Below are positions 24,509 through 32,858 of a DNA stretch of 64,000 nucleotides, in pieces. The DNA is taken from positions 1 to 64,000 of the forward strand of contig JBDUUL010000019.1 in NCBI GenBank assembly GCA_039938515.1, given 5' to 3'. The notes beneath the pieces were generated by a model. It saw only the letters and a list, made by a program, of their open reading frames with translations, had not been told where the DNA came from and searched no databases. The translations under genes and the position numbers were made by a program. Source of the stretch: Nitrososphaera sp. (GTDB lineage: Archaea; Thermoproteota; Nitrososphaeria; Nitrososphaerales; Nitrososphaeraceae). The first letter of the stretch is position 1; each line of letters starts with the position of its first letter.

Positions 24509-26620
24509 TTGACGCTTATCTCGGATAAGGAAATCACCCAGGTCTGGGAGGGCGCGGACATCACGCTTCGTGAAAGCCTGAGGGTCCTGTACGGGCTGAA
24601 GAAGAGCCTAGACGTATGCGGTGATGCAATTAGCCCCTCGGTGATGCTTTCTGTGCATCCCGTCAAAGCTGCATACACCGCCATTCATAACCGGGGCATC
24701 AGGATACGCTTCATTACCGAGATCACTCGGACCAATCTTTCATTTTGCAAAGAAATGATGCAGATAGCAGAAGTGCGTCACCTTGACGGTATCAAGGGGA
24801 ATTTCTCAATCGCAGATAGCAGCGACTATGCGGGCATCTCTAATCTTACTGACTCAAGGCCGATAACCCAGCTGATTGTCAGCAATGTCGAAGGCTTTGT
24901 TGAACAGCAGCAATATTTCTTTGAAACGTTGTGGGGCAAGGCCATCCCGGCAAAGCAGAGAATTGCGGAGCTGGAGGAGGGACGGACTCGGACAAGCACG
25001 AAGGTCGTCGAGGAGCCGGGCAAGATACTATCAGAGACCAAACGGATGGTGTTTGAATCAGAAAGCTATGTAGTTTGCTCTGTTCCCGATGGCCTGAAAT
25101 ATGCATACTATTACGCAAGGGATGTTTTCACCGAAGTCCTTGAGCGCCACAAAGCCGGCAGGCATGGAGGCATCAGGTGGCTTACCACAATAGACGGCAA
25201 GGACGCCGAGGTGCTCGAGCTTGCAAAAAAATTTGCATCGCTTGGAATGGAGGTCCGGCACACCGATGTCCTGCCGCCCATGAGCTTTGGTGTTTCCGAC
25301 AGGGAGACAGGCGTGACTATAGAAAAACTGGAAGGAGGCGAGCTGAATTCCAGTGCGATATTCAGTGACGACCCGCTGTATCTAAAGTACTATTCCTCAA
25401 TGATTGACGAGCTCTGGCGTACGGCAATGCCCCTTGAAAAGAGAATACAAGAGATCGAGTCCGGCGTGGAGCACGCCAGGGTCAGGATAATCTCTGATGC
25501 CAGAGAATCGCTTGCGATTGCCAGAAGCACCGTGTCCGGTGCAAAGAATGAAGTGCTCGTGATGTTTGCCTCCGCCGCCGCGTTCATCAGGCAGATGAGG
25601 ATGGGCAGCTTGCGGCAGCTTTCAGAGGCGCTGACAAACGGGGCATCAGCCAGGATTATTGTTCCCGACCACCTAGGAGTCGTAGAGTCTGTCAAGATAG
25701 CAAGCGATGCATGCCCCCGCGCTGACTTTAGGATTGTAGACAGCAGGCTCGAATCGGACATGACGATCGTGCTGGTTGATGGAACAAAATGCATCGTATT
25801 TGAGCTTGGCGACGACAGCCTTGCCGACTCGCTCCAGGCAGTGGGGTTTGCCATCTACATGAACAGCCGCAAGCTGGCTTCGTCGTACAGGGCGATCTTT
25901 GAAAGCTTTTGGAAGCAGACTGAATTGTACGAAAGGATCCAAAGGCATGACGCGATGCAGCGAGAATTTATCAATGTCGCCGCTCACGAGCTCAAGACGC
26001 CAATGCAGCCGATTGTAGGTATTGCTGAACTTGTCGCAGAGAGGTCTCCAGGTCAGGAGGTGCTTGAAATTTCGAGGACTGAGATGGAAATAATTCTGCG
26101 AAACGCAAGGAGGCTGGAACGGCTGTCATCCGCTATTCTCGACACGGCGAAGATAGAGTCGGGGACGCTCGCGATACACAGGTCGCGGTTTGAGCTTGAC
26201 AGTATAATTAGGCCTGCAGTCGAGGAAGCCAGGCAGAGGCTCAGTGGCAGGCAAGTAACCGTCATTTACCTCCCCGCTCGAATGGAAATCGAGGCAGACA
26301 GGGACAAAATCGCGCAGGTCGTGCAAAACCTCTTTGACAATGCCATAAAATCGACTGCTACCGGAACCATCGCAATAGCGATCACGCAGAGCGATGACAG
26401 GGCGATATTTGCGATAAAGGATACGGGCCGCGGGATCCCGGCCGAGATACTCACCAGGTTATTTACCAAGTTTGCCACAAGGTCGGAAAGGGGAACGGGT
26501 CTTGGGCTGTTTATCTCAAAGAGTATCATAGAGGCCCACGGCGGAACTATTTCCGGACAGAACAACGCCGACGGCCCCGGCGCTACCTTCACTTTCAGCA
26601 TACCAATGAAGGGCGACTAG
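24509..26620 (+). CDS. soluble sensor histidine kinase with three tandem sensor modules
   Basis: A 703-residue kinase without membrane helices, starting at TTG. The C-terminal third is a HisKA/HATPase_c pair: phosphoacceptor VAAHELKTPMQPIVG (His near residue 493), N-box NLFDNAIKS, G1 DTGRGIP, G2 GTGLGLFISKSI. The N-terminal 480 residues contain three related modules, each about 150-170 residues and each closing with a helix of the form W-x5-P-x3-RI (FFETLWGKAIPAKQRIAE; DELWRTAMPLEKRIQEIE; IFESFWKQTELYERIQ). They resemble the TrmB-C/PLD-like sensor domains of thaumarchaeal kinases. It should sense a cytoplasmic signal. No response regulator is adjacent. Confidence 0.9.
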   Translation: MTLISDKEITQVWEGADITLRESLRVLYGLKKSLDVCGDAISPSVMLSVHPVKAAYTAIHNRGIRIRFITEITRTNLSFCKEMMQIAEVRHLDGIKGNFSIADSSDYAGISNLTDSRPITQLIVSNVEGFVEQQQYFFETLWGKAIPAKQRIAELEEGRTRTSTKVVEEPGKILSETKRMVFESESYVVCSVPDGLKYAYYYARDVFTEVLERHKAGRHGGIRWLTTIDGKDAEVLELAKKFASLGMEVRHTDVLPPMSFGVSDRETGVTIEKLEGGELNSSAIFSDDPLYLKYYSSMIDELWRTAMPLEKRIQEIESGVEHARVRIISDARESLAIARSTVSGAKNEVLVMFASAAAFIRQMRMGSLRQLSEALTNGASARIIVPDHLGVVESVKIASDACPRADFRIVDSRLESDMTIVLVDGTKCIVFELGDDSLADSLQAVGFAIYMNSRKLASSYRAIFESFWKQTELYERIQRHDAMQREFINVAAHELKTPMQPIVGIAELVAERSPGQEVLEISRTEMEIILRNARRLERLSSAILDTAKIESGTLAIHRSRFELDSIIRPAVEEARQRLSGRQVTVIYLPARMEIEADRDKIAQVVQNLFDNAIKSTATGTIAIAITQSDDRAIFAIKDTGRGIPAEILTRLFTKFATRSERGTGLGLFISKSIIEAHGGTISGQNNADGPGATFTFSIPMKGD

Positions 26621-26675
26621 CCGCCTTGGCTCGGCACCATACCGTCATAAATCCCACCGTGCAGCCATTAACTGT

Positions 26676-27245
26676 ATGAAAGGATATCAAAAATTTCTGA
26701 TAATAGGCACCATCCTGCTGGTAGCAGGGATTGCTATAGCGGGAGCCTCAATCTTTGGCGTTGCAAAAGAAGTGCTGCGAAACTCTGTTCCGGTTGACAG
26801 CACTCTTGACGCGGGAAAATCCCAGGTGTTTATCCTGCCAAACCTTCCCGCCGGACAGCAGGTCCTGATGTCTCTTTCGGGCGGGGGCATTAACAAGCCC
26901 TTTGAGGCCAGCGTTACTGGGCCGAACGGAAACAAGGTTGCCTCATTTAACGTAACGTCAACCCCTTTTGTAGGGCAGGCGACAACGAAGGAAGAAGGCA
27001 ACTACACTGTGACGCTGGCTAACGCCGGTCCGGGCCAGGTACTTGTACAGGGGCAGGTTACCGTTCTGTCCACGGGCATCCAGGGCGGCTCGGCGCAGGG
27101 CGCAAAACTGCAATCCGTCGTCGCATACGGCGCTGGCGTTGCAGGAGGCTTTGCCATTGTAATCGCGGGCATTACGATGCTCGTAATCGGATTGATCAAG
27201 TATTTCAGGGACAGGAATCCGAGCCACCAAGGATATGGCAGATAG
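26676..27245 (+). CDS. small membrane protein with an extracytoplasmic beta domain
   Basis: A 189-residue protein with an N-terminal helix (FLIIGTILLVAGIAIAGAS), an outside domain of about 110 residues with a pre-peptidase or emp24-like beta pattern (QQVLMSLSGGGINKPFEAS, GNYTVTLANAGPGQVLVQG), and a second helix near the C-terminus (GGFAIVIAGITMLVIGLIK) followed by a basic tail. Both ends thus lie inside. Similar small proteins are widespread in thaumarchaea without a known role. A TATA-like run (taaatc, 26648) lies 28 nt before the ATG. Confidence 0.7.
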   Translation: MKGYQKFLIIGTILLVAGIAIAGASIFGVAKEVLRNSVPVDSTLDAGKSQVFILPNLPAGQQVLMSLSGGGINKPFEASVTGPNGNKVASFNVTSTPFVGQATTKEEGNYTVTLANAGPGQVLVQGQVTVLSTGIQGGSAQGAKLQSVVAYGAGVAGGFAIVIAGITMLVIGLIKYFRDRNPSHQGYGR

Positions 27246-27288
27246 CAACTTCCCCAGATTTATCGGGAAAGCAGATCCCCAGCGGGGA

Positions 27289-27296
27289 TTAAATAC
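27289..27296 (+). promoter_or_regulatory. TATA-like box before the 124-residue ORF
   Basis: The run ttaaatac begins exactly 28 nt before the GTG at 27317. The in-frame TTG at 27302 would lie only 13 nt after it, inside the promoter, so it was not used as the start. Confidence 0.5.
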
Positions 27297-27316
27297 GCGT
27301 CTTGCGGATAAGAATC

Positions 27317-27691
27317 GTGTCCGAGAAAACGGAGCAGATGGTCCCGATGTTCTCCATCGTCTCAAACGACTTTGAGAAAGACCTTGGAGTGATCAGGGGA
27401 CTTTTTGCCGGCTTGGAGAGAATGAGTCATAGCGACAACGCATACAGGCTAAGCGAAAGGGCTGAATTTGCGGCCGGCTGGTGGTTCTATGACGTCTATA
27501 TGACAGAAGAATTTGCAAAGCAGCTGTTCGCTTTGATAGTCCCAGGCGCGATGCGCAACCCAAAACGCGCGACAGCTGAACTTGTCGAGGCGCTTCAGGG
27601 ACAGCTAAAAAAGTACGGTACTGACGCCAAGATAAAGCTGCACGGCAGTCACCCGTTTGCCGCGCGCTGGTTTGCATGGCTCATGAGCTAG
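27317..27691 (+). CDS. conserved-looking hypothetical protein
   Basis: A 124-residue protein with start GTG chosen from TATA spacing. Sequence features: MFSIVSNDFEKDLGVIRGLFAGLERMS, a central aromatic segment (EFAAGWWFYDVYMTEEFAKQLF), and a C-terminal part KIKLHGSHPFAARWFAWLMS. It looks like a compact, soluble alpha/beta protein; no signal peptide or cysteine motif. I do not recognise the family. It is probably transcribed alone. Confidence 0.6.
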   Translation: MSEKTEQMVPMFSIVSNDFEKDLGVIRGLFAGLERMSHSDNAYRLSERAEFAAGWWFYDVYMTEEFAKQLFALIVPGAMRNPKRATAELVEALQGQLKKYGTDAKIKLHGSHPFAARWFAWLMS

Positions 27692-27771
27692 CGGCCAGCT
27701 GATCTTCAGAGGATTCGCCGGCCTGATATGAAATCTTAATCCGCAATGTCTGCGTCTTTGACTGTCGGCAA

Positions 27772-30228
27772 TTGAGCTCAGCCTTTGGCATCTTCCTCCT
27801 AGTAGTACTCTTCTTTACATCCCTTTCAGCGATCCTATTGGAACTTGCGCTTACACGCATATTTTCCATAGTTCTCTGGTACGACTACGCATTCATGGCA
27901 ATATCTATCGCCTTTTTTGGCCTGGGGGTTGGTTCTCTCGTCTCGCACCTGCAGGGGCAGAGCGCAAGATGGAAGGACAGGTACGGGACCAGGGAGGGCA
28001 TCAGCGGGAGGATTGTGTACTTTGCCGTGGGGTATGCCGTATCAGTTCCCCTTTTTATTTTTGCGTTATCCAGGATTCCACCAAGCACGGCCGATATTTA
28101 CCTGTTCTACATCGTCTCTTCAGTACCTTTTTTCTTTGCGGGAATGGTGATGGCACTAGTATTTCACGCGATGCCCAGGAAGATCAACAAGCTGTATTTC
28201 GCGGATCTTGTAGGCGCTGCAGCGGCGACTCTGCTGCTCGACCCGCTCATGCAGGTGGCAGGGGCCGAGCAGGTCATCATGATAACGGCGCCGCTTGTCG
28301 CTGGCTCGGCCATCTTGGCTGCGGCATTTGCGCGAAGATTTGCTCCCGCGGAATTGGTGTCCATCTCGCCGCGGCTCCAGGCACTCGGCATTGCGGTTCT
28401 GGCATTTACGATACTTGCGCCGGCCCTTGAGAAGGCATCCGGCGCCGGTTTTCTTGACGTAAACCCGGGTCCAAACAAGGGCCTGTACTATCAGCTGGTA
28501 AATCCGTCGCGCTTCCAGCATCTTTCGGAGCAGTGGAATTCTTTCTCAAGGATTGACGTCACACGCAAGACGCCCCTATTGTCAAATGCGACCTCGGGAA
28601 TCGAGTCGCAGAGGGAGCTGGCATCCATAATCATAGATGCCGACGCGGGCACTCCGATTTTCGCCTGGAACGGCAGCAGGTCAGACCTTTCCTGGCTTCG
28701 TTCCTATGCGGACTATTTGCCCTACAGGCTCGTAGCTGCAAATTCCTCGCTTGTCATAGGGGGCGGGGGCGGAGAGGACATCCAGATGGCCCTTGCGGGA
28801 GGTTCAAGGAACGTGACGGTGGTGGAGCTGAACCCGCTGATAGTCTCGGCCGTCAATAGGTTTGGAAGCCAGGGTCCAGGCGACGTATATCACAGAAACG
28901 ACGTGCATCTTTACATAGACGACGGCAGGCACTTTGTCGGCGCAAGCACTGAGGCATATGACGTAATAACTATCAAGCTGGTCGATTCGTGGGCCGCGCA
29001 GCTTGCAGGCGGCTATGCACTCTCCGAGAACTACCTATACACGACGGAGGCTTTTCAAAAGTACCTTGGCCACTTGACCCAGCACGGCATGCTTGCCATG
29101 GTAAGATGGAACTTTGAGCTGCCCAGGCTGATGCCTCTGGTTGTTGATGCGGTCATGAAGAGCACAGGCGAGAGCCGCGAGGAGGCAGCAAAGAACATTG
29201 TCGTAATTGAGGACAGGCCGGGTCTCTATTTCGGCAGGAGCTCTGACAGTCAGACATACTACCCCATGCTTGTCATGGTAAAGCCCACGCCCTTCACCCC
29301 TGCTCAGCTTGATACTGCAGCAGGAGCAGCTGCTCAGGGAAGGGCGGACGTGGCCATGCTTGGTGGCAGGTACGTCAGCCAGCATTACGCGCCGCTGTTC
29401 GACTCTCGGACATATCAGGGGTATCTTGCAGCCCTTGAAAACCCAAACATACCGTCTGACGACTCGCCGTTTTATTTTGCCAAGCAGCCCGTGCCCGTGC
29501 AGATGATTACGCTGCTTGCCACTGTTATTGCGTTAGCGGCTGCCCTTTTTGCAGTCCTTGCAATGTGGACCAGGCGCAGAAACGCAGCTTCAAGGCTGCC
29601 CTTTGCAAAGACTGTGCCCTTGCTCTTTTTTGCAGGCCTTATCGGCCTCGGCTTCATGGCCCTTGAAGTGACTTTTATCCAGAAATTTCTTCTTCTCCTG
29701 GGGACCCCCATACTGGCGCTTACCGTCATATTGTTCTCCATACTGCTTTTTGGCGGCATAGGTGCATACCTGAGCGGGCGGCTTTTCGGCGGCAGGCCTT
29801 TTAAGGCTGCCCTTGTCACCCTGCCGCTGCTCGCAGGAGTCGTGCTGTTTGACGTCGTGTTTTTGCAGCAGATTATAGACTCGGCCGTCGCCGGCGACAT
29901 GACCTACAGGATTGCGCTCACCGTGGGCCTGCTTATGCCTGCAGGGCTGCTGATGGGATTTCAGTTCCCTTCCCTTGTCGGCATGGCTGCCGCCGCGAAA
30001 AGCAGGTACGGCGACATTACCACGCTTCTCTGGGGAGTAAACGTCGTAGCATCCATCATTGGCACCGTGCTTGCAGCGACTCTGGCAATGGTCATCGGCT
30101 TTAGCGGCACCCTCCTGTTTGGTCTGGCAATGTACGCGGCCGCTGCCGCCTCTGCACTCGCCGCACACCATTCGTGGAACCGGCTGCGCGTTACAGTGCC
30201 CGGCAGCAGGCAGTCCGAGAGCGCTTAG
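27772..30228 (+). CDS. polytopic membrane protein with a spermidine-synthase-like domain
   Basis: An 818-residue protein starting at TTG. About seven helices fill residues 1-230 (VVLFFTSLSAILLELALTR at the start), then a soluble Rossmann domain of the SpeE/PABP type: LVIGGGGGEDIQMALAGG (SAM/dcSAM-binding loop), VTVVELNPLIVSAVN, VHLYIDDGRHFVG. About seven more helices follow (from VPVQMITLLATVIALAA). The aminopropyl-acceptor acidic residues are only partly matched, so it may be a membrane-bound methyltransferase-like enzyme rather than true spermidine synthase. Such fused proteins are common in environmental bacteria and archaea without proven function. Confidence 0.8.
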   Translation: MSSAFGIFLLVVLFFTSLSAILLELALTRIFSIVLWYDYAFMAISIAFFGLGVGSLVSHLQGQSARWKDRYGTREGISGRIVYFAVGYAVSVPLFIFALSRIPPSTADIYLFYIVSSVPFFFAGMVMALVFHAMPRKINKLYFADLVGAAAATLLLDPLMQVAGAEQVIMITAPLVAGSAILAAAFARRFAPAELVSISPRLQALGIAVLAFTILAPALEKASGAGFLDVNPGPNKGLYYQLVNPSRFQHLSEQWNSFSRIDVTRKTPLLSNATSGIESQRELASIIIDADAGTPIFAWNGSRSDLSWLRSYADYLPYRLVAANSSLVIGGGGGEDIQMALAGGSRNVTVVELNPLIVSAVNRFGSQGPGDVYHRNDVHLYIDDGRHFVGASTEAYDVITIKLVDSWAAQLAGGYALSENYLYTTEAFQKYLGHLTQHGMLAMVRWNFELPRLMPLVVDAVMKSTGESREEAAKNIVVIEDRPGLYFGRSSDSQTYYPMLVMVKPTPFTPAQLDTAAGAAAQGRADVAMLGGRYVSQHYAPLFDSRTYQGYLAALENPNIPSDDSPFYFAKQPVPVQMITLLATVIALAAALFAVLAMWTRRRNAASRLPFAKTVPLLFFAGLIGLGFMALEVTFIQKFLLLLGTPILALTVILFSILLFGGIGAYLSGRLFGGRPFKAALVTLPLLAGVVLFDVVFLQQIIDSAVAGDMTYRIALTVGLLMPAGLLMGFQFPSLVGMAAAAKSRYGDITTLLWGVNVVASIIGTVLAATLAMVIGFSGTLLFGLAMYAAAAASALAAHHSWNRLRVTVPGSRQSESA

Positions 30229-30303
30229 CAGCTTTTTCGCTAAGAAAGCACCAGAGGGTTCAATAGCTTGCAACCGCAACCGGCTTGAGGTTTGCACCAG
30301 GCA

Positions 30304-30438
30304 TTGAAAGAGACTATTGACAGGACATACAGATGCCTGAGGTGTGGCGCAACTTTTCTTTTCAGAGAGGATGTGGAGCGCCACAGGCAGGCGAGCTGCC
30401 GCGGCGGCTTTTCGGAACGCACGCTGCGAAGGCATTAG
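30304..30438 (+). CDS. 44-residue C2HC zinc-finger protein
   Basis: A frame missed by length filters. From a TTG at 30304 it reads KETIDRTYRCLRCGATFL, REDVERHRQASC, and ends RTLRRH. The finger is C-x2-C-x12-H-x4-C, a C2HC variant of the classical finger, with the usual aromatic and Leu core positions. A second in-frame TTG lies at 30292. The gene is just before ppk2 on the same strand, 36 nt away, and may be co-transcribed. A role in nucleic-acid or protein binding is an inference from the motif. Confidence 0.6.
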   Translation: MKETIDRTYRCLRCGATFLFREDVERHRQASCRGGFSERTLRRH

Positions 30439-30474
30439 GCGATACTCTCAAGTAGCACATGCTGTTCACGACCA

Positions 30475-31296
30475 GTGTTGGGAAATGAGGGCATCAGCAT
30501 TGCAGACTTTCTGATAGAGCACGGACAGAAGGTGCGCCTTGACAAGACTGACCCCGACGGGACGAAAGCGATAAAAAAGCAGGCGGTGCTTGCGGAAACC
30601 GAAAAGCTGGTCGAGAAGCTTTCAGGCCTTCAGGAGCTTCTCTATGCAGGACAGGAGCAAAAGGTGCTAATAGTCCTGCAGGCGATGGACACCGGCGGCA
30701 AGGACGGAACCATAAAGCATGTCTTTCAGGGCGTCAATCCGCAGGGCGTGAAGGTCGTGAACTTTAGGCAGCCGAGCCAGACAGAGCTGCAGCACGACTA
30801 CCTCTGGAGGGTGCATCAGAATGTGCCGGCAAGCGGAGAGATTGTAATTTTTAACCGAAGCCACTATGAAAGTGTCACTGTCGTCAGGGTGCACAGACAG
30901 ATATCCGACGAGGAGGCGAGCCGCCGCTTCAAGCAGATAAACAAGTTTGAGCGGTACCTGACCGAAGAGGGCATGACAATCTTGAAGTTCTACCTGCACA
31001 TCGATTCCGCGGAGCAGAAAAAACGCCTAATCCAGCGGCTAAACGATCCTACAAAGCAGTGGAAGTTCAACATCAACGACCTCACCGAGCGGAAGCTGTG
31101 GACGAAGTACATGGAAGCGTACGAGCAGGCGATAGAAAACACCTCGACGGATTATGCGCCATGGTACATTGTTCCCGCGAACCACAACTTTCTCCGGAAT
31201 TATATCGTGTCCAAGGTGATTGTCAAGAGCCTTGAAAAGCTCGGCCTTCGGTACCCGAAATTAAAACAGGACGTCAACCCCGCCGATATCCAGTAA
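30475..31296 (+). CDS. ppk2: polyphosphate kinase 2 family phosphotransferase
   Basis: A 273-residue PPK2 protein starting at GTG. Walker A-like VLQAMDTGGKDGTIKHVF with the D of the first Asp-containing loop, the lid region FRQPSQTELQHDYLWRVH, Walker B region IVIFNRSHYESVTVVRVH, and KFYLHIDSAEQKKRLIQR. PPK2 enzymes transfer phosphate between polyphosphate and nucleotides. The single-domain length and the acidic/aromatic pattern suit the class that phosphorylates AMP or ADP/GDP, but the class cannot be settled by eye. Cytoplasmic. Confidence 0.93.
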   Translation: MLGNEGISIADFLIEHGQKVRLDKTDPDGTKAIKKQAVLAETEKLVEKLSGLQELLYAGQEQKVLIVLQAMDTGGKDGTIKHVFQGVNPQGVKVVNFRQPSQTELQHDYLWRVHQNVPASGEIVIFNRSHYESVTVVRVHRQISDEEASRRFKQINKFERYLTEEGMTILKFYLHIDSAEQKKRLIQRLNDPTKQWKFNINDLTERKLWTKYMEAYEQAIENTSTDYAPWYIVPANHNFLRNYIVSKVIVKSLEKLGLRYPKLKQDVNPADIQ

Positions 31297-31365
31297 TCGG
31301 GCCTGCGGCCGTGGATCCGAAAGAAGCTTCAAAGGGGTCCGGCCTGCGGATAGATAAAACCCGGG

Positions 31366-31773
31366 TCAGGGACTCATGTACGTTACTGACTCGGGGCTTA
31401 TCTTGAGCAATACCCGCTTTTCACCGGGCGCTCGAAATGGATACTTGTCCTGGTTCAGGTACTTCTTGGCCATCCGGTCGATGTGTGCGTCAGCGCCGCC
31501 TGTGTCCTGCTCGACTATCCTGCCACGCACGGAAACCATGGTGTAGGGATTTGAGCTGTCAGTGACTGAAACCGCAACCTTGGGGTTTCTCGAAACGTTT
31601 CTGAGCTTCGTCCTTCCCTGCGCGGTGTTTATCAGGATTCTTCCCTCAGCATAATCCACCCAGACCGGCGTGACCTGTGGCGACCCGTCTTCCATTACTG
31701 TTGCAAACGATGCAAAGTTTCGGTCCTTGAACAGCTTCTCGACTTCAGGCGTGATCTCTCTCAGTATCTTCAT
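31366..31773 (-). CDS. PPOX/F420-type flavin-binding split-barrel protein
   Basis: A 135-residue split beta-barrel protein: ASFATVMEDGSPQVTPVWVDY, ILINTAQGRTKLRNVSRNPKVAVSV, MVSVRGRIVEQD and DAHIDRMAKKYLNQDKYPF. This is the pyridoxamine-phosphate-oxidase-like group whose archaeal and actinobacterial members use F420 (F420-dependent reductases or biliverdin reductase-like). The start at 31773 is used instead of an in-frame ATG at 31920 because the family begins here and a TATA-like run (ttatttta, minus strand) lies about 27 nt upstream. The upstream frame also overlaps the opposite methyltransferase gene. Confidence 0.85.
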   Translation of the reverse strand: MKILREITPEVEKLFKDRNFASFATVMEDGSPQVTPVWVDYAEGRILINTAQGRTKLRNVSRNPKVAVSVTDSSNPYTMVSVRGRIVEQDTGGADAHIDRMAKKYLNQDKYPFRAPGEKRVLLKISPESVTYMSP

Positions 31774-31869
31774 GGCAAGAGTAGCTGCCTCGTCGCTAAA
31801 ATAACTTTGCAGTTTGCCCGGGAGGCCGGAGCGGCGCGGGCAACTTGATATAGCGAATGATGCTCTCCA

Positions 31870-32709
31870 TTGCAGAGAGTCGTGGCCGGCAAGGCTGAAC
31901 AGAAATTGTACTGGTCGCAATCTGCGGCTGCCATGGAGCGATGGCTGCCGGTTTCCAGGCAGGCTTCAGGACGCCTGGTAGAAAGAATGATCTCGCTTTC
32001 AAACATCCGGCCTAGAAGCAATGTTCTGGATATTGCCACGGGAATAGGCGACCCGGCAATTGACATCGCACGGAGCAACCCTTCCGCGCGCGTTGTCGGA
32101 ATCGACATATCGCCGGAGAGGCTCCAGGTCGCCAGAAAAAGGAGTATCGAGGAGGGGCTGGGCAATACCGAGTTTGTGGAAGGCGACTTTGAGGAGATGC
32201 AGCTCGATAATCACTTTGACGCCGTGTTCTGCAAGTGGGGATTGATGTTCTTTGCCGACGTTCCAAAGGCGATACGCAAAGTCCATTCCATCCTGAGGCC
32301 CGGCGGCACTTTTACGGCCGCCGTCTGGGCAGAGAAAAGTCAGGTCCACAGCACAAAAATGACATCCGACTTGCTCGCACTGCTTGAAATTGCGCCCCCT
32401 CCGCAGGTAGTCGACCCTTTCCGGTTTTCAGACCATTCAAAGCTGGCAGGCATGCTGTCGGCCGCCGGCTTTGCCGGAACCTCGGTCGAGGCCGTTTCGG
32501 TGGACTATAGGTATGAATCGATAGAACTGTTGCAGGAATTTCTGTACGATGCAAACTATACCTTCAGGGAGGCGCTGAGCCTGGCAAAAGACGGTCCAGG
32601 CAAGGCAGAGGTCGAAAAGGCAATCCGCGAGGCGGCAAGACCGTACATGAACCGGCTGGCAGTGGTACTGCCGAACAAGAGCATCCTGCTTCATTGCACA
32701 AGGCCATGA
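31870..32709 (+). CDS. class I SAM-dependent methyltransferase, UbiE-like
   Basis: A 279-residue protein from a TTG start. Motif I NVLDIATGIGDPAIDIA (about residues 51-67), motif II VVGIDISPERLQVARKR, motif III/IV VEGDFEEMQL and HFDAVFCKWGLMFF, and post-motif HSILRPGGTFTAAVW. The pattern is that of UbiE/MenG-like and related small-molecule C- or O-methyltransferases. Diverges from the flavin-type gene. Substrate unknown. Confidence 0.83.
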   Translation: MQRVVAGKAEQKLYWSQSAAAMERWLPVSRQASGRLVERMISLSNIRPRSNVLDIATGIGDPAIDIARSNPSARVVGIDISPERLQVARKRSIEEGLGNTEFVEGDFEEMQLDNHFDAVFCKWGLMFFADVPKAIRKVHSILRPGGTFTAAVWAEKSQVHSTKMTSDLLALLEIAPPPQVVDPFRFSDHSKLAGMLSAAGFAGTSVEAVSVDYRYESIELLQEFLYDANYTFREALSLAKDGPGKAEVEKAIREAARPYMNRLAVVLPNKSILLHCTRP

Positions 32710-32858
32710 TCGCCTCCTGGCGCTTTGCAGGATTCCACTAGGACCTGCCTGCGGGGTAAGCAATTAAGTACAAAATTGTGATACTACTAGTGCGGAGAAT
32801 CTTCAGTGGCTGTGCCCTGCATTTTGGCCCAATGGTTTGCAGCGGGAAGTAGCGGCAT

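Noticed and set aside
29590-30435. 281-residue open frame on the minus strand
   Set aside because: It lies antisense to the C-terminal helices of the spermidine-synthase-like gene and to the C2HC finger; cysteine- and histidine-rich composition is typical of antisense to Leu/Ala/Gly codons.
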